DNA from: Saccopteryx bilineata
Taxonomy: Eukaryota > Chordata > Mammalia > Chiroptera > Emballonuridae
Assembly: GCF_036850765.1 (NCBI RefSeq)
Contig: NC_089495.1
Location: 21,544,875 to 21,608,874 of the forward strand
Direction: 5' to 3'
Length of the DNA stretch: 64,000 bases
Shown here: positions 33,095-45,295 of the stretch, piece by piece
Layout of the letters: each line of letters begins with the position of its first letter
Position numbering within the stretch: the first letter of the stretch is position 1
Notes under the pieces: model-generated
The model's input: the letters and a program-made list of their open reading frames with translations, nothing else
The model's database searches: none
What the model was told of the DNA's origin: nothing
Translations under genes and position numbers: made by a program

Positions 33095-35340
33095 TAGGGG
33101 CAGAGAGAAAGCGCAGAAGTGACCAAAGGCCATGCTAGCCTCAAATATTAGGACAGGAAGTCCTACTAGAAAGGTATTTTTTACGCTGGTTTTTATTTGT
33201 TTCTAGAACTCCTTATAAAAATGTAAATGTCAGGCAACTAAAGCTCCGACAAAGGGAAGAGTCCTTTCACTAGAAACCTGTCAGACGTGAGGTTCTGTCT
33301 GTGACGTGAGGTTCGGGCATAACCCCACCCATTAGATATGACCACCGGTCCCACTGTGATCTCACAGCTTCGCTAGGTTCCCAGTTAAGATCCCAAACTC
33401 TGAACACAGCGCTGCTTCCTTCCTGGCGACCCACACAGACACTCACCAACACTCAAAGAACCCTCTTGGAGTAGGAATATAGACATAAGAGCGAGAATAG
33501 AGTCTGTCTGGACTAAAAGCCATAGTTTTGCTTAAAGTGTCGTGAGCAAGGCTGACAAACTAAACTCTGGATGAACGTAAAAGGGAACTGCTGTGTCTTC
33601 AGCTAATTAAACAAAGTGACATTCAATTCAGACAAAATGGTTAATGGAAAAAATGTCATATGCCCATCCCTTATTTCAGCTTTCCTATAATGACACATAA
33701 TGTGATGTTCTAAGAGATGTTTTAGCAATGTTTCACAAAGCATGCAACGACATAAAGGGGTTACGGTCCGCTTCCCTCACCCTCCACCCCACCCCCAGCT
33801 CTCCTGAGGCTACTTGATTTTACAGGAACTGATAATTTAGCATCTGCCTAAGTCAATATATCTCTGCAGCCCATACAGGAATCCACTGGACATAATACTA
33901 ATAATAATGTTATCAATAATATGCACCTGCCATTCGCTAACAGCTTACTACACACCGGGAACATCACCAATCCCTAGTACATTATTATGTCATGAGTCAC
34001 CAGCTTGTCACAGTCCTGCCAGGGATGCACCGTGTTCCCCTGCATTTCACCAAGAAGCAAACCAAGGTTCCAAGAGGTGAATAACCCCCCCCCCAAGGGG
34101 ACACACCACACACCAGGGGGGACACACCACCAAGGGCAGAGCCAGGCCTGCAGGGGGTTACTGGCTCCCGCCCTGAGGACAGCTCCCTGTTTCTGTGGCA
34201 CTCCGCCACCAGCACTCTCTAAAGGCCTGTTAATAGTCAACTTCGCAGCAGAGGGAGTTTAGAAGACTGGCGCAAATTCAAGGAATAATACAACACATCT
34301 AACGGTAAAGAGGATGGCAGTGAGAAAACACACCTTTCAACCAAGCAGCTGCCTTCGGTGGTGGGAGATGTGGGTTCGAGGGAGAGAGAAGTGCTACGGG
34401 AGTGTTTTCCTCACTGATCTAAGCACCTTCGGAAATGCAGACGGCTGTGCCTGGCTGTCTGCCCCCCCCCCTCCCCCCCCCTCCCCCCCCCCCCCCCGAG
34501 CCACAGATCAGACTGAGAAACACGGAGTCCCAAATCAAGGGCACCGCGAGGGAACGCTCCAGGGAAAAGGGAGTAAAAGGAAAACGGGTTTGAACACTTT
34601 TTCGCATTAACGCCAATTTTCATGTTTGGGATCTTAGAGGAAAAAAAAATCCAGCAACTCACCAACCTTCCCCACCTCTCACCGCGTCCCCGTCTCAGTC
34701 AACTCGTCGTCATCCATCAGTCAAGATCCACTCAAGCTCCTAGAGCCCTTCCCAGTTCTGGCTGGGAGCACGCTTTCCTCTCTGTGCCTCCGCAGAACTT
34801 TGTTGACACACCTGTCGCAGCAGGTATCACATGCTCGTTGTAATTACTCACAAGACTGTCTGGTTATATCTTTGGTCCTCATTCTCCCCAAGGAGGCTAA
34901 TAGATTCTTGAGGGCCGGGTCTATAGCATTTATTTCTGCACCTTCAACACCTGGCACAATGCCTAGTAGAGGTCAAACACTCAACATATATCTGCTGAAC
35001 GAATGATTTAATAAGATGTGATGAAAAAGTCACAGGTAAAAGAACAGCCAAGCTACTCTAAGCTCATTACTATAATGGAGGTATATAAGAAATATTAAAG
35101 AGATGTGAAGAAAACAGTGACCAATTATATAGTAAGAAGCGCTGTGGATGGCTTCTCAAAGGAGGTAGCACATGACCTTGGCCTCAGGAACAATGGACCT
35201 TCACTGGGTAGGAGAGAAGGGGTGGCGGCCAGCTGAGGACTGACACCCTGCCAGGGGCACAGTATGGCTGACTCCTCCTGCAGTAAGGGAGTGTCACACA
35301 TGTCAGCAAGGTGGCTGGGGTCTGATTGTGAATCATGCCC
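33095..35340. other. Candidate intron sequence with MIR and L2 traces and a poly(C) tract
   Basis: MIR-like text occurs at 33895-34080 (antisense; CTAACAGCTTACTACACACC) and L2-like text at 34890-35005 (TTCTTGAGGGCCGGGTC, CTGGCACAATGCCTAG). C runs sit at 34461-34497. No exon was recognised. Confidence 0.45.
34461..34497. repeat. Poly(C) low-complexity tract
   Basis: Runs of C are broken by two T residues. The minus strand is a poly(G) stretch able to form G-quadruplexes. Confidence 0.95.
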
Positions 35341-35349
35341 AGGATTTTC

Positions 35350-36058
35350 TTTTTTTATATAATTAAGAGGTGGGGAGCCTGACCAGGCGGTGGCGCAGTG
35401 GATAGAACATCGGACTGGGATGCGGAAGGACCCAGGTTCAAGACCCCGAGGTTGCCAGCTTGAGCGTGGGTTCATCTGGCTTGAGCAAAATAAAAAATGC
35501 TCACCAGCTTGAACCCAAGGTCGCTGGCTCCAGCAAGGGGTTACTCAGTCTGCTGAAGGCCCACGGTCAAGGCACATATGAGAAAGCAATCAATGAACAA
35601 CTAAGGTGTCGCAACGAAAAGCTGGTGATTGATGCTTCTCATCTCTCTCCATTCCTGTCTGTCCCTATCTATCCCTCTCTCTGACTCTTTCTCTCTGTCC
35701 CTGTAAAGAAAAAAAAAAAAAGAGGTGCGGAGGCAGAGACAAACTCCCGCATGTGCTCCAACTGGGATCTACCCAGCAAGGCAAGCCCCCTTATCAGGTG
35801 ATGCTCTACCCGTCTGTGGCCGCTGCTCTGTTGCTTGGCAACTGAACTATTTTAGCACCTGAGGAGAGGCCATGGAGCCATCCTCAGCGCGTGGGACCAA
35901 CTTGCTCAAATCATTTGAACTATCGTTGTAGGAAAGGAAGAGAGAGGAGGAGTGGAGAAGCAGATGGTTGCTTCTCCTCTGTGCCCTCACTGGGACTCGA
36001 ATCTGGGACTTCCACACGCCAGGCCAATGTTCTACCACTGAGCCAACTGGCCAGGGCC
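35350..36058 (-). mobile_element. tRNA-derived SINE family C split by a SINE B
   Basis: On the minus strand it begins GGCCCTGGCCAGTTGGCTCA near 36058 and runs to 35350. The flanking duplication is AGGATTTTC (35341-35349) and AGGATTTTG (36059-36067). SINE B at 35377-35719 sits near its tail. Confidence 0.9.
35377..35719 (+). mobile_element. tRNA-derived SINE family B nested in SINE C
   Basis: It starts GCCTGACCAGGCGGTGGCGC and ends CTGTCCCTGTAAAG plus poly(A). The duplication is AAGAGGTGGGGA (35365-35376) and AAGAGGTGCGGA (35720-35731), which lies in the older SINE. Confidence 0.94.
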
Positions 36059-36067
36059 AGGATTTTG

Positions 36068-39000
36068 AACTTGAGACTATAATCACTAGGAAGCCCTACG
36101 GAGAGAAGCGACAGGGTCTGGGTTGAAAGATAATATTGGTTTGAAGGACAAAAAGACTAGATAATAGGAGGCCAGCCGAGACTCAGTCCCAGGAATCTTG
36201 GCAAAGAGAGGTGGCCCCAGAGGAAAACAGGCTGAGGAGAAAGTTATGTGGCCAAACCACTCATGTCAACACACAGAGAAAAGGGACCACAGGTCTGCAT
36301 ATGGAGCAGAGGGAAAGTGTGGACAGACTCCTAGCTTCCCTGGAGGGTACAAAGCAAGGGCTGATAAAGAGCTTGGGCGAGTAAGACACTAATTCACACC
36401 TCTGGAGCCTACAGGAAATCCAGGGGGTGGCCAGGGAGGAAGCTGGAAAGAGGCGGGGAGATGGAGCAGAGGTCAGCTTGAGGACCTCAGCCCCAGAATC
36501 CTCAGGTTCTTTATTGAACAGACATTGCTGGGATGCTGCAAAATCATTCAAGGTGTTTAGAGCTTAGGCTGGAACCGAAGCCATCCCATGATGCATTAAC
36601 CAGTTCTTTTATTTTCTGTATTCTGACGCTTTGGCAGCTGCAACCTTCCCGACCCGGAGCATCGGCCCTCCCAGGGTTAGCCAGTCCCACAGAGAGTGCA
36701 CAACTCAAATGGGAGCCAACTGATCCAGAGCCCACGCCCCAACCACCTCCTTTATCGGCCCTCACACTCCGGGCCACCACCCGCCTGCCCTAAACACCCG
36801 GAAAGCCCAGTGCCAGACAACCAGGGACAATCCCTGTGGCCCAGAGCCCGCTGAAACGATCCAAACCGGCCAATCCCAAGCCTGGTCCCCCCGCCTGTCT
36901 CTTCCTTCCCACAGAAACCACAACACAGGCTCTCGCCCGCAGTTCCTCCCTCTCTCTCTGCCCCATGACCAACCCGGTGTTTCCCCTTGTAGGTCCCTCT
37001 CCCCCCCCCCGGCCCCCCACCATCATGGCCTGTCTGTCCTTTAAGGAAATGTGAGTAATAAACCACCTTTTCAACGGCAGCCATTTCCTGACCTGCTGGC
37101 CTTACTATCCTTCTCATGTCCTATTAATACGCTTTATTTGAAGAAAAACGTGGAAGGAAGAGCTTGCTGTGAAAACAGCACTGCCCTGGGAGCCACAGTG
37201 TGGATTTCAGACCCAGCCACGCACTCTGTAACTGCGGTTGTGGGCACATAGCTTAGCCTGGGGCTCAGTGCTCCCGGCCCTCTGGGGCTCACGGGGTTGC
37301 TGGGGGGCAGCAGATGAGTCAGGGACTCCTTCTGAGGAGTTTATCCAGGTACAGGAGGCGTGGCCATAACATGAAATAACTCCCATCACTCACCTCCTCT
37401 TCAGCTCACACTGAGTGGGCTGGGGACTGATGTTCACTGAGGAATGGTGGGTGGGCAGCTTACCAATAGACCTCCATGCACGCGGAGGGGGAGGTAAGCC
37501 AACGTCCTCACCTACCTGTCCAGCGCTCACATGTGCCCTCCTTGGGCGGGCGCCCGAATTAATATGCTAAACATTGCTGGGGAGTCAGAGGGTGAATTTT
37601 ACTTGAGAATCTATATTTTCATTTTGAAATGTTGTTTTTTATTATTATTTTTATATGCCGTCCCCGGCGTACACCACTAATAATTCTGAGTAGAAATAAC
37701 AGCGACCAAATCTACCAGGTGCTATTTAGTCAGTGCAAGGAATAACGCTCAATGTGCTTTCCACACCAGTCTCCCTTAATGCCCACGGGAACCCCATGAG
37801 ATGAATGCTTCTGTAATCTGCACCTGACAGATGTCTACCTCCCAGCTAACAAGTCGGAAAGATCCAAACTCCGGAAGTTAATTCCAGAGCCCATCAAACT
37901 GCCTTGAGAAAATAAATACAAACACGGCATTTAGAAAGCTATTTGCTGTGCTAATCAACTTGAGCTGTTCCTGATGTTATAATCTTGCATCACATTCAAG
38001 TAATTTTTTTAGATGACTTTTTTTTTCCAACAAGGATCTGATTAGTGAACATGCAATATTATCACAAATTAGGCAAAAGAATCAAGCAGTTTCCTTATTC
38101 TTAATTCCCAAATGTGTCTCCATAATAAGTAAAAGGTTTGTAATCTGTCTTGCTCTGCTGAATCCGTTCACCCCAAACCCTACCCTCCCTCTGTCCTAAA
38201 CTCTGCACGTCCACAGGGCGCCCTTCTCTATGGAAGACACCCTCTCTGCTTCCCAGAGACTTACCCTTAAAAACTGGTGCTCCTAAAGCCACAGATTGGG
38301 TACAGTAAAAATGATGGCATAAGGGAAAGAAGCACTATCTTTTCCACTTAATTTTCCAAGAAAGTATGGAGATACCTAAGCAGAGAGGGAACAAAGTCCA
38401 GTATCAATGCGGCTGACGGGAGACTAAAGCATCCAAGACACACTGTCCTCCTCACCTGTAAGAGCCACCAGGCAACCGGCTGCCTCACTTTTTGCAAAGA
38501 ACAAACCAAATAGTCGTACTAGATGCCCCAGGGCCAGGCAAACACCACCGGGAGCTTCCCCTCCCTCCACGGTTTAAAAGCTCTGTGGTCAGTGAAAAAG
38601 TCCCCATGGTGATAACGCCAAATGCATCTCACGCCACTGTTTAAAACTTCTTAAACTCCGCTCATATTCACTCTTCTGAATGTGCTTAAACATTCTTTTC
38701 CTGTTTATTTGGTGAGATAAAGGCCACAGATTCTTCGTCCTACTTTATATAAAAGGCAATTTCAACTGGTCTTTAATATCCCTATGTCATAACAATGTAA
38801 CTGCCAACATTCCTATGCAACGCAATCACTGTATTTTTGAGAATACTTACAACAGTGCGTAACTGGAATGTGGCTGGGATCTTGCTTGAATGGGAAAGCT
38901 GCAGTATATACACAATAACCAAGGTTAAAAGGGAATTGTGAGGCGCAGTGTCTCAGCCTTGCCTTTCATTACTAGCGGTACTTTCTGGAAAAGGAGAAAG

Positions 39001-39655
39001 CTGACCCCAACAATTTTCACACCCGCCCGTTTTGTTTTCTTGTTAATTCTGTAACACATGACCTTCCAGAATCAGACTTAAGTTCCTTCTTCAATCCCAC
39101 CACTCCACATATGATGGAGCCCAGGCAGACACGGTCCCAACACAAGACAAATGGCAGCTGTCAGGATATAAAAGTGATATATCCTCATTTCCTGTATGTT
39201 CAAGGGTCAGCCCATTAAGAAACCGCATGAAGAATGTGGGTTGCATTCCAGTATGCCTTAAGGTAAAACATTTTCATATGCTAACCTGTTGAATTCTTTT
39301 AAATGACAAGCTATAGATCAATTGGCTTACCTGGCAGTTTTTCAGAATATATACGTTAATTGGTAGGAGGCAGGTTTGTTCTAAACCTCTTTGGAAATGG
39401 GGAACATTCAAACATGAAATGCACAAGCTGCTATGTGCCCAATGCTCACAACTCTCCTTCTGAATTAGAATTGCAGTGGCTCACCCTGCAGAGCCACAGG
39501 CTGGGGATAGGAATTCACAAAGAAACAAAATTTTTAATAAAATTTTAAAATTATGCTTCTACTTTCTCCTTACTTTTCCCAGGGAAAGAATATTTTTGCC
39601 CCTGCTGACCCCTAATGGCCAAGGCTCAAGAGCCCTGGAAAGTTTCGGGGTCGGT
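36068..39655. other. Candidate intron sequence with MIR traces
   Basis: MIR-like stretches lie at 37170-37300 (sense) and 37690-37880 (antisense; CAATGTGCTTTCCACACCAG). No SINE of families A to D was seen. A donor-like CACTCAC at 37387-37393 borders 43 bases ending at an acceptor-like site, but they contain an in-frame stop. No exon is called. Confidence 0.45.
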
Positions 39656-39719
39656 TAGGCTGCCACTCAGGCATCCCGGAGGATAAACACATGAAGTGAC
39701 GGGTGTCTTCATTCACGAG

Positions 39720-39833
39720 GTGGTGGGATTCTTTTCACAATGTACACATATAATAAATCAGCTCGATGTATACTTTAAATAGCTTGCAATTTTATATGTC
39801 AATTGTACCTCAATAAAGCTGAGAAGAAAAAGA
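39720..39833 (+). repeat. Ancient L1 3' end
   Basis: GCAATTTTATATGTCAATTG and TACCTCAATAAAGCTGAGAA match the terminal 3' UTR text of old L1 families from memory. Confidence 0.6.
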
Positions 39834-41420
39834 TCAGTGGTGGCCAGTGGTTAAGGGGGGAATGGAAAGGGGGGAACACAGAGGATTTTTAGGACTGTGG
39901 AAACCTTGTGTGCAATACTGTAATGTGTATGATACATGTCATTCCACATTTTGTCCAAACCCACAGAATGTCCAACACCCAGCGCAAACTCTTAGGTGAA
40001 CTATGGACTTCGGTGATAATGTATCAGGGCAGGTTCATCCACTGTAACCAATGCTCCACCCTGCGGGGTGCTGATCAGGGCGGCTGTGCACCATCCACTG
40101 CGCCCAATGCTCCGCCCTGCGGGGTGCTGATCAGGGCAGCTGTGCACCATCCACTGTGCCCAATGCTCCACCCTGCGGGGTGCTGATCAGGGCGGCTGTG
40201 CACCATCCACTGTGCCCAATGCTCCACCCTGCGGGGTGCTGATCAGGGCGGCTGTGCACCATCCACTGTGACCAATGCTCCACCCTGCGGGGTGCTGATC
40301 ACGGCGGCTGTGCACCATCCACTGCGCCCAATGCTCCGCCCTGCGGGGTGCTGATCAGGGCAGCTGTGCACCATCCACTGTGCCCAATGCTCCACCCTGC
40401 GGGGTGCTGATCAGGGCGGCTGTGCACCATCCACTGCGACCAATGCTCCACCCTGCGGGGTGCTGATCAGGGCAGCTGTGCACCATCCACTGTGACCAAT
40501 GCTCCACCCTGCGGGGTGCTGATCAGGGCGGCTGTGCACCATCCACTGTGACCAATTCTCCACCCTGCGGGGTGCTGATCAGGGCGGCTGTGCACCATCC
40601 ACTGTACCCAATGCTCCACCCTGCGGGGTGCTGATCAGGGCAGCTGTGCACCATCCACTGTACCCAATGCTCCACCCTGCGGGGTGCTGATCAGGGCGGC
40701 TGTGCACCATCCACTGTACCCAATGCTCCACCCTGCGGGGTGCTGATCAGGGCAGCTGTGCACCATCCACTGTACCCAATGCTCCACCCTGCGGGGTGCT
40801 GATCAGGGCGGCTGTTCTCCATCCACTGTGCCCAATGCTCCGCCCTGCAGGGTGCCGATCAGGGCGGCTGTGCACCATCCACTGTGCCCAATGCTCCGCC
40901 CTGCGGGGTGCCGATCAGGGCGGCTGTGCACCATCCACTGTAACCAATGCTCCACCCTGCGGGGTGCTGATCAGGGCGGCTGTGCACCATCCACTGTAAC
41001 CAATGCTCCGCCCTACGGGGTGCTGATCAGAGCGGCTGTGCACCATCCACTGTACCCAATGCTCCACCCTGCGGGGTGCTGATCAGGGCGGCTGTGCACC
41101 ATCCACTGTAACCAATGCTCCGCCCTACGGGGTGCTGATCAGAGCGGCTGTGCACCATCCACTGTACCCAATGCTCCACCCTGCGGGGTGCTGATCAGGG
41201 CGGCTGTGCACCATCCACTGTAACCAATGCTCCACCCTGCGGGGTGCTGATCAGGGCGGCTGTGCACCATCCACTGTGCCCAATGCTCCACCCTGCGGGG
41301 TGCTGATCAGGGCGCTGTGCATGTCAGGGAGAGTGTGCATGGATCCCCCTGTGCCTCCTGCTCAGTGTTGCTGTGAAGCTGAACTGCTCTAAAAAATAAT
41401 GTCTATGTTTGAAATCGCTA
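39834..41420 (+). repeat. Ancient L1M 3' UTR containing an expanded tandem array
   Basis: The left flank (GTGGCCAGTGGTTAAGGGG, GACTTCGGTGATAATGTATC, CAGGTTCATCCACTGTAACC) and right flank (TGCTCAGTGTTGCTGTGAAG, AACTGCTCTAAAAAATAATG) are the successive parts of an L1M 3' UTR as I recall it. The segment between them is repeated 23 times. Confidence 0.7.
40036..41320. repeat. 56-bp minisatellite, 23 copies
   Basis: The unit is ATGCTCCACCCTGCGGGGTG, then CTGATCAGGGCGGCTGTGCA, then CCATCCACTGTRMCCA. The first (40051) and last (41283) anchors are exactly 22 x 56 bp apart, so total length is undisturbed by net indels. Variation is mostly single-base (CpG changes, TAACC/TGCCC/TACCC). The unit corresponds to the L1M 3' UTR text between the flanks. 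Frames across it (40796-41082) are not genes. Confidence 0.97.
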
Positions 41421-41770
41421 TCTATACTTAAAAAAAAAAAGGCATGGACTTCTGAGGAAGGCTAATCTTCCTCCGAGCAGTTCTAATTCCTCTCTGCTGC
41501 CCAGTAAACAGGAGGCTGACAGTGTGGGGGGGGGAGGGGGCTGCAAGTTTAGGCTAAACTAGGCCAGGGATAACATGTATCTACAAGAATTTCTCTCTCT
41601 CCCTCAAAAATTAATAAACAATTTTTTTTTAAAAGCACCATCTCAAGATTTAAAAGAAAAGTATTTCTTTAAAATTACAAATCTGTTCAATGCTAACACA
41701 ACAGGCCATAAAACCACTCAGAAAGTGATACTAAAAATATGCATTGATTGCAGGGAGCTAAGTGTTGTAT
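41421..41770. other. Candidate intron sequence, no feature recognised
   Basis: It includes a G run at 41526-41538. An 80-codon frame at 41575 shows no domain. Confidence 0.4.
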
Positions 41771-41926
41771 TAGACACAAGTGACTACAAATGGGCAGGCA
41801 GTTTCTCTTCAGGGTGATGAAAATGTTCTAAAGTTAGACTGTGCTGACAGTTGCAACTCTATTAGCAATCACTGAAAGGGCCAGTTTTACGGTATGAAAG
41901 TGTATCTCAATGAAGATTTTAAAAAT
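41770..41926 (+). repeat. Ancient L1M 3' UTR fragment
   Basis: TTCAGGGTGATGAAAATGTT, GACTGTGCTGACAGTTGC and AGTGTATCTCAATGAAG follow the L1M 3' end order. Confidence 0.6.
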
Positions 41927-41933
41927 GTATCAG

Positions 41934-42323
41934 TCAGCCTTGCTGGTTGGCTCAGTAGCACAACACTGACCAGCATGTGGATGTCCTGGGGTTCAATTCC
42001 CAGTCAGGGCACACAGGAGAAGTGCCCATCTGCTTCTCCACCCCGCCCCCTCTCACTTCTTTCTCTCTCTCTCTTTTCCCCTCCTCTCCTCTATCCATGG
42101 CTCAGTTGGAGTGAGTTGGCCCCCGGCCCTAAAGATGGCTCCATAGCCTCTGCTTCAGGCACTAAGAAGAGCTCAGTTGCTGAGCAACAGAGCAATGCCC
42201 CAGATGGGCAGAGCACTGCCCCCCAGTGGGCTTGCTGGGTGGATCCCGGTCAGGGTACATGCAGGAGTCTGTCTCTGCCTCCCCTTCTCTCATTGAATAA
42301 TAATAATAATAATAATAATAAAA
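41934..42323 (+). mobile_element. tRNA-derived SINE family C
   Basis: It starts with GCCTTGCTGGTTGGCTCAG and ends in an (AAT)n tail (42293-42321). The duplication is GTATCAG (41927-41933 and 42324-42330). The A-box region is diverged. Confidence 0.88.
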
Positions 42324-42330
42324 GTATCAG

Positions 42331-45040
42331 AATCTATATCCTTAAGGATATTTTAGAGCAACCCAGCAAATTTGCTGCTAGATGCTCATCTCAAATGCAA
42401 ATATCCCTGGAAATCAGCCCAAGATAGCCCAAGTATGGCAATGACATATCTCTGTCTGGTAATCGGCAAAGCAGACAAGAAGCCACTGAGCCCCCCGGAG
42501 TCCCCCTGGAGGGTGAGGTGCAGGAGGGACATTTCACCGTATTTAGGGCAGGAAACCTCTCCCTAGCGGAGTGTCTGCACTGAGCCCAATCACCCACCAC
42601 CAACACAAGTCAGGAGAGTGAATCTCGTTTTTTAAAAAGGTCACTATCTACTCTTTATTCTCTGTCTCTCCCAACTGGAGAATAAAAGACCTGGAATACT
42701 TTTTCTTTTTAATGAGCAAAAGAAAAGCTTAGAATCAGTAAGGAATATCCAGTCCAATAACCTTCATCAATGGCTTTTCTTTATAAAGCACACTGGGTAC
42801 CATTACTGTATACATGGGGAAAGGCACTCAGCTCAACGACAAGTCTCTGACTTGGTCTACAAAGTAGAGGAGTAAACTAGTCAAAGAAGAGCTGGGAATG
42901 TCTTTTTAAAAACCACCGGGCAGTTGAGATTAATGACCTACAAGCCAGGTGATGAGTCTGGTATGCCCGGAACAGTTCTGGTTGATGCCTCTCGTCCTGG
43001 CGCAGTGAGAACGAATAGCCCTCCTGTCGCTCCCAATCCTTCCCTGATCTGAACAATAAATCACGTGCTCGGCCCTACAGGTGAATTGCGGGTGGAATGG
43101 GTTGTGCCGAATCGGTTTGCTCAGTGCTGCAAGCTGGCTTTTGCCCAGCGAGGCTCTGCGGTCAAGGATAAGGCCCACTGGCGGGGAGAGCCAGTCACCC
43201 ACACAGATCACTCCGCAGTGACCGGCCTGTTACCTCGGCTGGAGCTGCAAGGCCAGAGCAGCAGCCTCAGTCTTCCCATTGCTTGTGCCTGTTGGGACCC
43301 CAAGTGGAATACTCAGGCTCCAACTCCAGTGTGCTCATGTTACAACTATCAACCATCAGTATAAATAAGTCAGTTCTCTCTAAATCTCCTGCTTCCAACC
43401 TATTGGCGTCTCCTTGTAAGTCAGACCTCCCACTGGGCCTGGCCTGGATGTGTTTGTTTTCATAGCTACTCCTCCATTTAGAATGGAGACTTACACTCAA
43501 ACCTGCCCTCCCCTATATCAGACTTCTTTTTTTTAAATCCATTCACATAGCTAGGTCAAAAGCAGTTCAATCCTAAAGGCAGTCTTTCCAGCATCTAGAT
43601 GTCTGAGGCGAGGTGGCTCTGATTACCCAGGGCTTTAAAGACTTGTTCACTGAGGTATAATAAACTGTGTGTGAGAGAGGGGCTGAGAGCATTTTTCCAG
43701 GTTGCTGTCAGTGACTTTCTGTGGCAGTACAACAAGAAGCCCACGGGAAAACCCTGATAAAGCTCCCCGTCACTGCGGTTTCTTGTGCAAATGGATATGG
43801 TAAGTCCCAGCCCTATCGGGCCGGTTAAATGCCACATGGCCATGGCAAAACAATAGGTGAACGTCTCTCCCGGCTCAGGAAAATCTACCCCAGTGCAAAG
43901 GGCACTGAACAGCTGTGTCTGCCATCCCACACCCTGCTGTTTCAGTGACGTCCCCCTGTCCGTCCCCTAGTGTACCTGAAAGAAAGGGACCGATTTAAAG
44001 AACAGGAAAATTTCTGTTGTTTGAGATGCTGAGGACTGGGGATTTTCTGGTTAATATGACGTGTCTGTGTAATCCTACTTAATATTTAAAAAGCACTTCA
44101 AGATTTGATAATGCCTTAAGGTCTTATTAGTGAAGAATGATACTATCTATATTCATGTTAGCAAAAAATAGCATTCTGAATATAATGGCCTTAGATAACA
44201 GTTTCTTTGGGTGTTCAGTGATATTTCCCAGGAGAGAGAGACTCGGGATGTTCTGTCTAATGAGTCACCCAGTTTGGAGAAAAGGGACAGTTGTCTATGG
44301 CAATTGTTAGTGAATGAGAGAGTCGGTGAGACCTCCCTCCCCCGCAGAGAGCAGAGCCACGGCAGGGCAGCCGACACCCCGGGGACTGAGGCCAAGCTCC
44401 CATCACACAGCTCTCCACACAGCAAGTTCCTCCCCTGCAGCCTGATGGCAACTTTCTCCCGATGAGATGACAGGCCACCACCCTTAAATGTGAACTCCCA
44501 ACCTCCCTGTAGAAAGCTTATATGTGAAAAAAAATTTCTATGTGTTCAGCTAGGAACAAAAAGGAAAGTTCCCTGCACGAACACTTTGCTGGAATGGCTG
44601 CCCCCAGGTTCACGAGATCAGCTCCAAGAGGACCCGTAGCTGAGACTTTTCAAGTTTTGCTGTAAGAAGCGATCTCATCTCACTTTAAAAGTGTTTTCAC
44701 TGTTTGGATCTTAATAGTACAAAACAACAACAACCAACAAACAAATACAACAGGATGAGTTTTAGCTGGAATACTAAGCTAACACACTATCCAAAACTCA
44801 GTCCACACATGTCCATGCTGGGCCTTTGTCCCTTTCGGGGAAGAGGAGAGCGAGCGGCCCCACCTCTGATCGTCGGGGACCGACACTGAACCAGAGACCC
44901 AGAGGAAGAACAACCCACGACAGATTTTCTAAGCTCTCCTTACTTAATGGGCCCTCACTATTCCCTGATGTGCGGGCCCACTTACTTCTGCAATGGCAGA
45001 ATTAAGACCATCTATCAAAAAAATGATTTTTTTTTTGGCT
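42331..45040. other. Candidate intron sequence, no repeat or exon recognised
   Basis: A 111-codon minus frame at 43595-43930 has no acceptor of quality and no recognisable domain. No SINE was seen. Confidence 0.4.
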
Positions 45041-45130
45041 GCACACATCTGCAAATATAGTAAAAACCAATGAATTATACACTCTTGATGAGTGAAATAT
45101 GGATTTAAATGCTATCTCAATAGAGCTGTC
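45040..45130 (+). repeat. Short ancient L1 3' UTR fragment
   Basis: AAAACCAATGAATTATACAC followed by GGATTTAAATGCTATCTCAA resembles L1M tails (minor). Confidence 0.45.
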
Positions 45131-45295
45131 AAAAGGCTCTGACTTCTTTTTCAGTAAAAGTTATAAAAGCTTGTAAATAAGAAAAAAATTAAAGATTGTA
45201 GTTTGCTACATAAACCATGGTGTTGATGTCACCCAGATAACCTGGTCTGCCCTGGGGACAGGGGGACGGTGCTTTTCAAATTGTGCTGAGATATA

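Noticed and set aside
37394..37436. Exon-like 43 bp on the minus strand with a good donor (GAGGAG then GTGAGTGATG)
   Set aside because: When joined after 45976-46102 it meets a TGA before its donor, so it cannot be an internal coding exon in that phase. An alternative non-coding exon cannot be excluded.
40796..41082. Open frames within the 56-bp array
   Set aside because: Generated by the tandem repeat; 56 is not a multiple of three, so frames cycle.
43595..43930. 111-codon minus-strand frame
   Set aside because: No pyrimidine-rich acceptor at its start and no recognisable domain.
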